The translations under genes and the position numbers were made by a program. From contig DUUI01000075.1 in NCBI GenBank assembly GCA_012841625.1, positions 1 to 34,837 on the forward strand: a DNA stretch of 34,837 nucleotides, given 5' to 3'. The DNA is from Erysipelothrix sp. Lineage in GTDB: Bacteria; Bacillota_I; Bacilli_A; Erysipelotrichales; Erysipelotrichaceae. The notes under the pieces are model-generated. The model worked only from the letters and a program-made list of their open reading frames with translations. It searched no databases and had not been told where the DNA came from. Every line of letters starts with the position of its first letter. Within the stretch, counting starts at the first letter, position 1. This document shows positions 8,800-19,094 of the stretch, piece by piece.

Positions 8800-8805
8800 A
8801 TTATA
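8800..8805 (-). promoter_or_regulatory. -10 box directly abutting the phosphoesterase-like gene
   Basis: A perfect minus-strand TATAAT ends one base before the annotated ATG. Transcription would start around 8793, at an in-frame ATG. The -35 would lie within the rnjA terminator and is weak. Confidence 0.5.
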
Positions 8806-8815
8806 AACAATTTTT

Positions 8816-8846
8816 TAGATAAGAAAAGGATTGAAACATCAATCCT
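8816..8846 (-). terminator. Terminator of def-rnjA
   Basis: Minus strand: an 8-bp perfect stem (AGGATTGA/TCAATCCT), 4-base loop, T-rich tail. Two bases of the rnjA stop codon lie in the stem. Confidence 0.8.
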
Positions 8847-10587
8847 AGTTTTTACGATTATAATTCATAGCCTCTCTCATATTGAGAATGACTGGAATAA
8901 CAATTGGGTTGCGCTGTGTTTGTTGGTAAAGATAGGGTTCCAGTGTTTCTCTGATTGTGTTCTTCAATTCTGAGAAAGTAACTTTAGATTTCATTCTCTC
9001 GCTAAGTGATTCATAGACTAACAGTTCTGCTTCTTTAAGCAAACCTTGATTTTCTTTGATATAAACAAATCCTCTTGAGACAATGTTTGGTCTGACTAGA
9101 ATCTTGTTATAACGAGAGTCAATAGTAACAAAGACAGCAACTAATCCATTATCACTTAAAATCTTTCGATCTTTAATAACGGCAGTACTTAAGCCTGAGG
9201 CGTCATTACCATCGACATAAATATCATCAGCTGTTATTCGTTGATTGCTTCTAAATACTTCATGATTTCTAAGGATTAGAGCATCTCCATTGGAACAAAT
9301 AAATATTTTTTCTGGATCAACACCAACTTCAACTGCTGTTTTGGCATGGGTTACTAACATCTTGTATTCACCATGCATAGGCATAAAGTAGGTTGGTTTA
9401 GTTAATTGGAAGAACAATTTTTGTTCCTCAGAACTAGCATGGCCTGTTGTATGAATCGAGTTTAATGGTGAGTTAATAACTACATCTGCTCCTAAGCGGG
9501 TCAATCTATTAACAACACCAGATACTGATTGAGCATTTCCTGGGATTGGATTACTTGAGAATACGACCGTATCACCTGGAATAACTTTTATTTGTCTGTG
9601 GGTGCCATTAGCAATTCTACTTAAGGCAGCAAGTGATTCACCTTGAGAACCTGTACAAAGGATACAAATCTTGTGGGCAGGAGTATGATTTAATTCATGA
9701 TTGTTCATGAAATGTTTATCTGAAGCTTTAATTGTTCCCATCCGTCGTCCTATTTCAACGACTCTATCCATTGAGCGACCAAAAACAGCAATCTTTCGTC
9801 CAGAGGCAATGGCAGCATCAATAATCTGGGCTACTCTATACACATTGGAGGCAAAGGTTGCGATGATGATTCTTGATTGGGTTTTATTAAAGATTTCCAT
9901 AATTGATTTTGCGACTTCTTTCTCAGATATAGAGAATGAGTTAACTTGAGAGTTGGTTGAGTCTGATAATAAGAGATCAACACCTGAAGCTCCTAAGAAG
10001 GCAATCTTTTGGTAGTCTGAGTTTTGGCCTACAGGTGTTAAGTCAAATTTAAAGTCACCAGTTGAAACAATTCGTCCATTTTCTGTATTTAATAAGACAC
10101 CTAATGAATCTGGAATGGAGTGAATTACATCAAAGAATCCAATAATAAAATGTTTTGTTTGGATTTTTGTTGTTGAATCAATTTGTTGGATGTTTATATT
10201 ACTAAGGCGACGCTCTTGGAATTTCTTTTCTAATAATGCTTTCGCAAAGCGTGGTGCATAGATTTTTTCTGGTTTAACTGTTTGGAGCAAGAAAGGTACG
10301 CCTCCGATATGATCTTCATGACCATGAGTTATGATAAGCGCTTTGAATTTCTTTTGATTTCTTTGAAGGTATGAAAAATCAGGGATGACATAGTCAACGC
10401 CTAATAAGTTTTCTTCTGGGAACATAACGCCGCAGTCAACGACGATTATCTCATCTTCGTGTTCGAAACAGTACATGTTTTTTCCGACTTCATTCATTCC
10501 ACCTAGAGCATAGATTAAAGTATCGTTCTTTTTACGATTAGGTTGCGTGTAGGATAAATGAGGTGCTTCTTGTTTTTGTGATTTCAT
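8845..10587 (-). CDS. rnjA: Ribonuclease J
   Basis: Metallo-beta-lactamase/beta-CASP nuclease with 5'-3' exonuclease and endonuclease activity, central to mRNA turnover and rRNA maturation in Bacillota. The 580-residue protein has LGGMNEVGKNMY near residues 28-39, the zinc motif HGHEDH (88-93), ATFASNVYRV of the beta-CASP domain, TGSQGE, and the SSEEQKLFFQLTKPTYFMPMHGEY region with the last metal-binding His. Length and start (AGGAG eight bases upstream) fit RNase J1. It follows def by 10 bases in one operon. In Bacillus a small gene for RNA polymerase epsilon (rpoY) often precedes rnjA; there is none here. Confidence 0.96.
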   Translation of the reverse strand: MKSQKQEAPHLSYTQPNRKKNDTLIYALGGMNEVGKNMYCFEHEDEIIVVDCGVMFPEENLLGVDYVIPDFSYLQRNQKKFKALIITHGHEDHIGGVPFLLQTVKPEKIYAPRFAKALLEKKFQERRLSNINIQQIDSTTKIQTKHFIIGFFDVIHSIPDSLGVLLNTENGRIVSTGDFKFDLTPVGQNSDYQKIAFLGASGVDLLLSDSTNSQVNSFSISEKEVAKSIMEIFNKTQSRIIIATFASNVYRVAQIIDAAIASGRKIAVFGRSMDRVVEIGRRMGTIKASDKHFMNNHELNHTPAHKICILCTGSQGESLAALSRIANGTHRQIKVIPGDTVVFSSNPIPGNAQSVSGVVNRLTRLGADVVINSPLNSIHTTGHASSEEQKLFFQLTKPTYFMPMHGEYKMLVTHAKTAVEVGVDPEKIFICSNGDALILRNHEVFRSNQRITADDIYVDGNDASGLSTAVIKDRKILSDNGLVAVFVTIDSRYNKILVRPNIVSRGFVYIKENQGLLKEAELLVYESLSERMKSKVTFSELKNTIRETLEPYLYQQTQRNPIVIPVILNMREAMNYNRKN

Positions 10588-10597
10588 AGTAAAACTC

Positions 10598-11164
10598 CTA
10601 AATAATAATTGCTTTTGGATTTATATAATCCGGTTCGGTTTTAGAAATGTGATCATAGAATAATATTCCATTTAAATGATCAATTTCATGTTGCATGACA
10701 ATGGCTAAATAACCAGTAGCGTCAATTGTTATGTTTTCTTTAGTGAGTGCATCATAGGCACGTACTTTAATTTTATGAGAACGATAAACATAGCCAGGAT
10801 AGGGCTCTTTGATTGAGAGACATCCTTCGCCTTCAGATAGAGCAGCTAATTTTGCTGATTTAGATAGAATAACAGGATTAATTAATACAAACTGAGTTGT
10901 ATTTGTAATTTCACCCTCATCATCATAATCATAGATGACTATGGCGCAGGCTTGTTTTAAGACCCCAATTTGTGGAGCAGCAATACCTACGGCTGGTTGA
11001 AGATTATATTTCTGTGCAAGCTCGGGATTGGTTGAATTTACAACATACTCATATAGAGAATCGACAAGTTGCTGATCTTCTTGGGATAAAGGTAATTCAA
11101 TTTTTTCTGATTTCTGACGTAATAAAGGATTTGGGTCCTTGATTATTGTGTCTGTTGTTATCAT
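10598..11164 (-). CDS. def: Peptide deformylase
   Basis: Metalloenzyme that removes the formyl group from nascent N-terminal formyl-Met. All three motifs are intact in the 188-residue product: GIAAPQ (residues 60-65), EGCLS (113-117) and QHEIDH (158-163). The extra residues between motifs and the total length fit the type 2 deformylases of Gram-positive bacteria. No good Shine-Dalgarno lies before the ATG; AGGAC is 14 bases away and TAATAATAGAAT immediately precedes the start, so initiation is unusual or the leader is very short. The def stop codon lies within the rnjA ribosome-site region. Confidence 0.95.
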   Translation of the reverse strand: MITTDTIIKDPNPLLRQKSEKIELPLSQEDQQLVDSLYEYVVNSTNPELAQKYNLQPAVGIAAPQIGVLKQACAIVIYDYDDEGEITNTTQFVLINPVILSKSAKLAALSEGEGCLSIKEPYPGYVYRSHKIKVRAYDALTKENITIDATGYLAIVMQHEIDHLNGILFYDHISKTEPDYINPKAIII

Positions 11165-11262
11165 AATTCTATTATTAGTCCTGTTCTATGTGTATCAATC
11201 TTATATAATGATACAACAATTCGACTGAAAAGTATAGAACTCTGTGCAAAAGGTTTGAACTT

Positions 11263-11271
11263 TGATAAAAT
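11263..11271 (+). promoter_or_regulatory. Extended -10 promoter for ftsW-rsmD
   Basis: TGA-TAAAAT (11263-11271); the RNA should begin near 11278, giving a leader of about nine bases with GGTGA as the only ribosome-site element. Confidence 0.5.
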
Positions 11272-11286
11272 AGAAATGGTGAAAAA

Positions 11287-12531
11287 ATGAAGAAAAAACG
11301 ATTTGACATAAATATGCCAAAAGGATATTCAAAAATGATTCATTTAATAATGTTATTATTAAGTTTTTTTGGTGCGATAATGGTGACTTCTGCCTCGATG
11401 TCTGGTCAGAATACTCAATCGTTGGCCTTCTTAATTACAAAACAATTTGGATTTATCGTTATTTCTTATATTCTAATGATATTCTTTGCTAGAAAATTTC
11501 AGTGGAAATGGTTTTTTAATCCCTCCAGAGGGCTTAATTATATCTTATTGTTCTTTTTAGTATTTATACTGGTGCCTCGTTTTTTTGATCCTGTGTATGG
11601 ATCTTATAACTGGATTCAGTTACCAGGTGGATTTACTATCCAATCCTCGGAGATTTCTAAACCATTTATTATTGCGATTATTGCATCAGTCTTAGGTGGA
11701 TTACCGGTTGATTCTTGGATGCTAGACAAAGAGCGACTAAAAAAAGTTAAATTTACAGATAAAATTAAAAGAGTGTGGACTGTCGTAAAAGGGCCATTAA
11801 TTGCGGTTGTTGCGATGATGGGAATTATCTTAATTGTTCAGAATGACTTTGGAACCTTTATGATTATTTTGGTAATTGCGGCAACATTAGTGTTTATGGC
11901 GAGTCATCCTTTCATTACTGGTTTACAGCGTATTTTATTAATTGTTTTTATTGTAGCCATCGGAATTGGCGTGTTTGCAATGACACCAGGGGGTATTCAT
12001 TTACTTGAAACAATAGGTTTTGAGGAATATCAATTAAATCGTATTACATCACTGTATACTTTATTTGAAAGAGATCGGATCTTATCAACTTCGATGCAAC
12101 AAGTTAATGGTTTACTAGCATTTGCGAAGGGTGGATTATTTGGAAACGGCTTAGGGTCTTCGATTCTAAAATATGGATATATTCCTGAACAAGAGTCAGA
12201 TTATGTCTTGGCTATTTTGATTGATGAGTTTGGTTTTATTGGATTTTTACTGATTACAATTGGATATATAATTATTATGTTTATTTTATTTAAACATGCG
12301 TTTAAGATAAAACATCAACCTTCACGATTGTATTTAATTGGTACTGCTACCTATATTTTTGTTCATTACTTATTTAATGTCGGTGGTACTTCTGGATTGA
12401 TTCCTTTAACGGGTGTACCATTGCTCTTAATTTCAGCAGGTGGTTCTTCACAAATGGCGATATTCATTGCGATGGGGATTTCTCAAAATATAATTGCGAG
12501 ACATGTGAGTTCAGAGAGAAAGCGAAAATGA
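11287..12531 (+). CDS. ftsW: SEDS-family peptidoglycan glycosyltransferase, FtsW-like
   Basis: Polytopic (about ten membrane helices) SEDS protein of 414 residues that polymerises lipid II together with a class B penicillin-binding protein. Typical blocks: GSYNWIQLPGGFTIQSSEISKP, VQNDFGT, ITSLYTLFERDR, FGNGLGSSILKYGYIPEQESDYVLAILIDEFGFIG (the outer catalytic loop; only key parts cited) and the C-terminal GLIPLTGVPLLLISAGGSS. These are shared by FtsW, RodA and SpoVE; I favour FtsW from sequence feel and because rsmD follows with an ATGA overlap. No matching transpeptidase lies in the window. Confidence 0.88.
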   Translation: MKKKRFDINMPKGYSKMIHLIMLLLSFFGAIMVTSASMSGQNTQSLAFLITKQFGFIVISYILMIFFARKFQWKWFFNPSRGLNYILLFFLVFILVPRFFDPVYGSYNWIQLPGGFTIQSSEISKPFIIAIIASVLGGLPVDSWMLDKERLKKVKFTDKIKRVWTVVKGPLIAVVAMMGIILIVQNDFGTFMIILVIAATLVFMASHPFITGLQRILLIVFIVAIGIGVFAMTPGGIHLLETIGFEEYQLNRITSLYTLFERDRILSTSMQQVNGLLAFAKGGLFGNGLGSSILKYGYIPEQESDYVLAILIDEFGFIGFLLITIGYIIIMFILFKHAFKIKHQPSRLYLIGTATYIFVHYLFNVGGTSGLIPLTGVPLLLISAGGSSQMAIFIAMGISQNIIARHVSSERKRK

Positions 12532-13064
12532 GAATTATAGCTGGAAAATATAAATCTAGGAAACTTAAAACTTTAGGGTCACAGGACACCAGGCCAACCC
12601 TTGATCAAGTGAAAGAATCTTTCTTTAATCGTGTAGGCCCTTATTTTGAGGGTGGTCACTTATTGGATGTATTTGGTGGTTCAGGTGCAATAACGATTGA
12701 ATTCTTATCTAGAGGTGTTGAAAAAGCGACTATTATTGAACTGAATCGTGAGGCAGTTTCTGTTATTAAGGAAAATTTAAAGTTTGTGGATGAGGCTGTA
12801 AAGGTTTATCCTATTTCATTTGAAAAGGCTCTAAAGCGGATTGATGAAAAGTTTGATTATGTATACTGTGATCCGCCGTATCATTTTAAGAATACGACAA
12901 AATTATTTGAATTATTAGTGAATGTGATTCATAAGGACACGATAATATTTTATGAGGCTGATAAAAAAGAAGACATGCCGATCCCCAAAGGATATACATG
13001 TCTTCGCGAAGATGACTATAAACGTGCTAAAATTATGTGGTTTCAGCTCGACCAATCGCAGTAA
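12528..13064 (+). CDS. rsmD: 16S rRNA (guanine-966-N2) methyltransferase
   Basis: SAM-dependent methyltransferase acting on the 30S subunit. The 178-residue sequence begins MRIIAGKYKSRKL and contains TRPTLDQVKESFFN (residues 21-34), the SAM loop DVFGGSGA (47-54) and the catalytic DPPY (115-118), all in family positions. It overlaps ftsW by four bases (ATGA), so translation is likely coupled. coaD, its common neighbour, is missing. Its last 32 bases are also coding for pgeF on the opposite strand. Confidence 0.94.
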   Translation: MRIIAGKYKSRKLKTLGSQDTRPTLDQVKESFFNRVGPYFEGGHLLDVFGGSGAITIEFLSRGVEKATIIELNREAVSVIKENLKFVDEAVKVYPISFEKALKRIDEKFDYVYCDPPYHFKNTTKLFELLVNVIHKDTIIFYEADKKEDMPIPKGYTCLREDDYKRAKIMWFQLDQSQ

Positions 13065-13794
13065 TATGTCTGCCTGTGGTACCATCTCTTTGAAATGAGA
13101 AGAAGTCATTTGGATTAGAGAATGTATCTTTATCATATCGAGTGATGTTTACTTGTGGGATTCCACAGTCTAAACATTGATTAATATTCATTTGAGCGAC
13201 ATCCAATTTGAGCATATTTGACTCATCTAATTGGATGTTTTCATTTAATTCGTATGGATAGGGAACACTCTTAGGATCTAATTGACAAGAGTCAAAGCTT
13301 AAACAAGGGCCAATAATGACTTTTAAATTCTTTGGGTCGACATCTTCGTTGTCTAATATGAATTGAACTGATTTTCTTGTAATTTCTTGTAAAGTTCCTT
13401 GCCAACCAGCATGAATGGCAGCTATTAGATTCGTTGTTTCGTCATAAATCAGTACCGGTACACAGTCTGCATGCATAAAGGCCAGCATTAAATTAGAGTC
13501 AAATGTATAGAGTGCATCGACATTTGGAATACCTCCTTCAAATGAGAATGCGCCTTTGCCTCCATCTTTTTGTGTAACTTTTTTAATTTTGTCACTATGG
13601 CATTGCTTAACAAAGACCCATTGTGCTAGAGGTATAAAGACTTCTTTTGCGAGCTGTTCACGGTTATGACTGACTGAGAGTGGGCGATCGTTTACGATGT
13701 GTGACATATTGTTTGATTTATATGGACCTTGAGAAACTCCACCATATCGAGTGGATGTTAATGCGATAAATGGTTCAGGGATTTTATATTTCAC
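13033..13794 (-). CDS. pgeF: Polyphenol oxidase/purine nucleoside phosphorylase family (YlmD/YfiH)
   Basis: Laccase-domain protein; E. coli YfiH (PgeF) prevents wrong amino acids entering peptidoglycan, and family enzymes have zinc-dependent purine nucleoside activity. In 253 residues I see the metal ligands His66 (KQCHSD), Cys111 (HADCVPVL) and His128 (HAGWQGT; the family usually has R where Q occurs), IGPCL, and FFSFQRDGTTGRH near the end. Start is a GTG at 13794 with AAGGAGG seven bases upstream. It converges on rsmD with a 32-base overlap and no terminator between. Confidence 0.92.
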   Translation of the reverse strand: MKYKIPEPFIALTSTRYGGVSQGPYKSNNMSHIVNDRPLSVSHNREQLAKEVFIPLAQWVFVKQCHSDKIKKVTQKDGGKGAFSFEGGIPNVDALYTFDSNLMLAFMHADCVPVLIYDETTNLIAAIHAGWQGTLQEITRKSVQFILDNEDVDPKNLKVIIGPCLSFDSCQLDPKSVPYPYELNENIQLDESNMLKLDVAQMNINQCLDCGIPQVNITRYDKDTFSNPNDFFSFQRDGTTGRHITAIGRAETT

Positions 13795-13814
13795 AGGCTT
13801 GCCTCCTTAGCTTT

Positions 13815-13820
13815 ATTATA
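13815..13820 (-). promoter_or_regulatory. -10 box of pgeF
   Basis: Minus-strand TATAAT, with RNA start expected near 13808, close to AAGGAGG. The -35 is not clear. Confidence 0.45.
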
Positions 13821-13879
13821 CATCAATAAGTTTAGTAGTCGTTTAAGTTTGAATGAAGTGGTTAATTGTATTCCACAGA

Positions 13880-13906
13880 TTAGCACTCAATTATTGACAG
13901 TGCTAA
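13880..13906 (+). promoter_or_regulatory. CIRCE operator of the hrcA operon
   Basis: TTAGCACTC, nine bases, CAGTGCTAA: 17 of 18 positions match the CIRCE consensus. HrcA binding here would block the overlapping -35. Confidence 0.95.
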
Positions 13907-13921
13907 GTATTGTGATATAAT
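13894..13921 (+). promoter_or_regulatory. hrcA-grpE-dnaK-dnaJ promoter
   Basis: TTGACA (13894-13899) in the right half of CIRCE, 16-base spacer, TATAAT (13916-13921): a housekeeping-sigma promoter. Confidence 0.9.
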
Positions 13922-13956
13922 AAGACAGACAACCAGTTATAGAAGGTGGTGAAGTC

Positions 13957-14962
13957 GTGTTAAGCGAGAGAAGGATTGAAATATTTAGAGCAATTGTCTA
14001 TGAGTTTATTCGGACTGCAGAGCCGATTGGATCTAAGACATTGATTGATAAATATAAATGGAATTATTCAAGTGCAACCATTCGAAATGAAATGAGTGCT
14101 CTGGAAGAAATGGGATTATTAGAAAAACCCCATACATCCGCTGGTCGTGTTCCGTCAACGAAAGGGTATCAGTTTTATACTCAATACTTGATGGAAGACA
14201 ATGATGAGAATGAGCGACTTAAGAATAGTTTACAGGTTGTATTTTCTAATCGTGGACGGAGTGTTGAGGAGACATTGATGCAATCAGTTGAAATTTTGGC
14301 TGAGATGACTAATTTGACCTCAGGTGTGCTTGGTCCGGAGGCGACATCCCAATGTTTACAAGATATTAAAGTGGTTGTATTAGATGAGACACGGGCACTG
14401 GTTATATTTGAAACGAATCAAAACCATCGTGAAAGTAAGGTATTTGCTTTAGAGGATAATGTGTCAATTGCTGATTTACAGAAATATGTAAAGATCCTAA
14501 ATGATCGATTGTGTGAAACACCAATTACTCAGATTCAAGAAAAGATGGAAAGCTTAAGGCCAATTTTACAACAGAGTATACTTCAGTATGAATCGTTGTT
14601 TGAAGCCTTTAGCCATGCGTTTATCAAATTTGCGAGTGACAGAATGTATTTTTCTGGTAAGAATAACTTATTAAATCAACCAGAATTTGGCGATGTTGAG
14701 AAGTTAAAACAATTGTTAAACATGTTGGAAAATTCAAGTTTGTGGGCCGATATCAGTATGGGCCGTGGTGATCTAAGGCTAAAGACTGGTGATCATTCTC
14801 AAACGATTTGGATTGATGATATGGCAGTGGTTACTTCTGAAATCAATATTGCTGGTGAAGAATCACACCAATTAGTGGTGGTTGGACCATCACGGATGGA
14901 GTATTCGAAAGTAGTGTCTCTGGTTGAGTATATATCGAAGATGATCGAGGAGGTTTATTCAG

Positions 14963-14976
<14 letters not shown>
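13957..14976 (+). CDS. hrcA: Heat-inducible transcription repressor HrcA
   Basis: Repressor that binds CIRCE and needs GroE-type chaperonin for activity in studied species. The 339-residue protein has the N-terminal winged helix (ERRIEIFRAIVYEFIRTAEPIGS, cited in part; ATIRNEMSALEEMGLLEKPHTSAGRVPS) and the GAF-like and insertion domains typical of the family. Start is GTG with AAGGTGG upstream. It is the first gene of the chaperone operon, under its own operator, so it self-regulates. It also has predicted targets before clpB in this window. Confidence 0.97.
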
Positions 14977-17346
<2,370 letters not shown>

Positions 17347-17372
17347 ATTATTGAAATTAAAGGGAGAAACTG

Positions 17373-18512
17373 ATGGCCAATAAAAGAGATTATTATGAAG
17401 TGTTAGGCGTGAGTAAAACAGCATCTGCTGATGAAGTTAGGAAAGCTTATCGAAAACTGGCGAAGAAGTATCATCCCGATGTGAATAAAGAAGAAGATGC
17501 TGAAGTTAAGTTCAAAGAAGTTCAAGAAGCGTATGAAGTTTTGAGTGACGCCAATAAAAAAGCTACTTATGACCAATTTGGCCATGCTGGAATGGATGGA
17601 GCTAATGGAGGCTTTGGTGGCTTTGGACAGGGCGGTTTCTCTGGCGGTTTTGGCGGCTTTGAGGACATCTTTGATTCATTCTTTGGTGGTGGATCAAGAT
17701 CTAGTGGATTTGGTGGAGGATCAACTCGCCAAGGACCCATGCAGGGAAATGACCGTTTTATGTCCATGAATATTCCATTTATGGATGCAATGACTGGGAC
17801 TCGGAAAACATTTAACTTAAATGTGGATGAACAATGTAGTCACTGTCATGGTTCAGGTGCTGAATCTCCTAGTGATGTTCAAACCTGTGCAACCTGTAAT
17901 GGGCGAGGTCGTGTAATGCAGCAACAACGAACTGCTTTTGGGATATTCCAATCAGAAGCTATTTGTCCAACCTGTCAAGGGAAAGGGCAAACGGTGACTA
18001 AAGAGTGTCATCTTTGTCATGGAGCTGGTTATGAAAACAAGCGTATGGAAGTTGAATTGTCAATTCCTAAAGGAATTAGTTCTGGGCAACAATTACGTGT
18101 TTCGGGTAAGGGTGAGCGTGGCGCAAATGGTGGACCTAATGGAGACTTATTTGTTGAAATTAATGTCCAAAACCATCCAACATTCCTTAGAGAAGGGTCG
18201 ACTATTAACATCACAATTCCAATCTCAGTGGTTGAAGCGACTTTAGGAACCAAGTTAGATGTACCAACAGTTCATGGTGAAGTAACATTAAATATTCCGG
18301 AAGGAACCCAACCAAATCAGAAATTCAAATTGAGAGGAAAGGGTGCACCAATTCTTAATTCAAACTCATTTGGAGATCAGATTGTTGAGGTTAAAGTTGA
18401 GATTGATAAATCACTGTCTAAGACAGAGAGAGATTTATATCAGAAATTAAAAGATACTACGGATACTAAAGAATCGCCATTTGATCGATTCAAAAGAGCC
18501 TTTAGACGATAA
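17373..18512 (+). CDS. dnaJ: Chaperone DnaJ (Hsp40)
   Basis: Co-chaperone that stimulates DnaK. Domains in order over 379 residues: J-domain with HPD (34-36), Gly/Phe-rich linker (about 76-120), a zinc domain with four CxxCxGxG repeats ([32 protein letters not shown]), and the C-terminal substrate-binding domain. AAAGGGAG lies before the ATG. Last gene of the HrcA operon. Confidence 0.98.
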   Translation: MANKRDYYEVLGVSKTASADEVRKAYRKLAKKYHPDVNKEEDAEVKFKEVQEAYEVLSDANKKATYDQFGHAGMDGANGGFGGFGQGGFSGGFGGFEDIFDSFFGGGSRSSGFGGGSTRQGPMQGNDRFMSMNIPFMDAMTGTRKTFNLNVDEQCSHCHGSGAESPSDVQTCATCNGRGRVMQQQRTAFGIFQSEAICPTCQGKGQTVTKECHLCHGAGYENKRMEVELSIPKGISSGQQLRVSGKGERGANGGPNGDLFVEINVQNHPTFLREGSTINITIPISVVEATLGTKLDVPTVHGEVTLNIPEGTQPNQKFKLRGKGAPILNSNSFGDQIVEVKVEIDKSLSKTERDLYQKLKDTTDTKESPFDRFKRAFRR

Positions 18513-18528
18513 CTCTAAAGGTTTTTTT
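18499..18528 (+). terminator. Terminator of the dnaK operon
   Basis: Perfect 8-bp stem CCTTTAGA/TCTAAAGG, seven-base loop, seven T. The dnaJ stop codon lies in the loop and the next promoter begins right after the T-run. Confidence 0.9.
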
Positions 18529-18531
18529 ATA

Positions 18532-18540
18532 TGCTATAAT
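18532..18540 (+). promoter_or_regulatory. Extended -10 promoter of the small Cys-rich gene
   Basis: TGC-TATAAT, a strong extended -10, four bases after the dnaK-operon T-run. No CIRCE accompanies it, so this gene is probably outside HrcA control. Confidence 0.6.
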
Positions 18541-18564
18541 AGGATTCTGAAAAGGAGACCAACT

Positions 18565-18870
18565 ATGAGAACTGTTCATATAAAAATAAATAGCACTGAC
18601 CTAGAAATGATTGATGCACTTAACACTGTTATCTTTGATGTCCATCATGATTTTGCGGATGAGAATATAAAAATTAATGTATCTAAACAAGCAGTAACTG
18701 ATAATCAAATTTTAATTGATGATGAGTTAGTCAGCTTTGAATGTAAGTGTAAGGATGATCCAAGCGACTGTAATTGCTCACCTGTGGATAAGATTCGTAA
18801 AGCTTTATTTAAGGCCGTTAATTGGAGAGAAAGTGGTTGTGGCTGTGGCGGTAATTGTGGGTGCCATTAG
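18565..18870 (+). CDS. Small protein with four CxC pairs, unknown function
   Basis: I do not recognise this 101-residue protein. An N-terminal part without cysteine (residues 1-59, MRTVHIKINSTDLEMIDALN, predicted mixed alpha/beta) is followed by four CxC pairs: Cys60/62, 69/71, 92/94 and 98/100, ending GCGCGGNCGCH. This spacing suggests metal or thiol chemistry; that is inference. The ATG at 18565 is preceded by AAAGGAG; an in-frame upstream extension to 18481 would run through the dnaJ end and its terminator and is rejected. It has its own promoter and sits between dnaJ and clpB. Confidence 0.8.
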   Translation: MRTVHIKINSTDLEMIDALNTVIFDVHHDFADENIKINVSKQAVTDNQILIDDELVSFECKCKDDPSDCNCSPVDKIRKALFKAVNWRESGCGCGGNCGCH

Positions 18871-18971
18871 AGCACTTTGACTCTACTAGATTTGTTTTCA
18901 TGACTACATCATCACATCTTGTTTGGTAGTAGACCTGTAATTGAGAATTATTGATAAGAGAACCTTTAGAG

Positions 18972-18998
18972 TTAGCACTCAACAATTGACAGTGCTAA
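18972..18998 (+). promoter_or_regulatory. CIRCE operator 1 of clpB
   Basis: TTAGCACTC, nine bases, CAGTGCTAA. The dyad extends outward (GAGTTAGCAC with GTGCTAACTC, 18969-19001) to ten pairs. It covers the -35. Confidence 0.95.
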
Positions 18999-19014
18999 CT
19001 CAGTATTGTATAAT
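18986..19014 (+). promoter_or_regulatory. clpB promoter
   Basis: TTGACA (18986-18991), 17-base spacer, TATAAT (19009-19014); consensus hexamers and spacing. RNA start predicted near 19021. Confidence 0.9.
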
Positions 19015-19020
19015 AACTTT

Positions 19021-19037
19021 GGAATCTATAAGATTCC
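19021..19037 (+). other. 5'-terminal hairpin of the clpB leader
   Basis: GGAATC, loop TATAA, GATTCC: a perfect 6-bp stem beginning at the predicted first base of the mRNA. It may protect the 5' end from RNase J; the following TTTCTTT also makes a weak attenuator conceivable. Confidence 0.5.
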
Positions 19038-19055
19038 TTTCTTTATAACTAAAAA

Positions 19056-19082
19056 TTAGCACTCTAAGTCAATAAGTGCTAG
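19056..19082 (+). promoter_or_regulatory. CIRCE operator 2 of clpB, in the leader
   Basis: TTAGCACTC, nine bases, AAGTGCTAG: left arm perfect, right arm 7 of 9. It overlaps the AAAGGGG ribosome-site region, so as RNA it could also form a hairpin next to the start of translation. Confidence 0.85.
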
Positions 19083-19094
19083 AAAGGGGTAATT

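Noticed and set aside
17605-17730. Tandem-like repeats in dnaJ (GGTGGCTTTGG and similar)
   Set aside because: These encode the normal Gly/Phe-rich linker of DnaJ.
17567-17767. Pro-rich reading frame opposite the dnaJ Gly/Phe region
   Set aside because: A mirror of the Gly-rich codons of dnaJ, with no ribosome site and no family resemblance.
18481-18564. Upstream extension of the CxC protein
   Set aside because: It would cover the dnaJ end, the operon terminator and the gene's own promoter; the ATG at 18565 has a strong AAAGGAG.
18882-18933. Inverted repeat TCTACTA...TAGTAGA between the CxC gene and clpB
   Set aside because: Seven pairs with a 38-base loop and no T-run; not convincing as terminator or operator.
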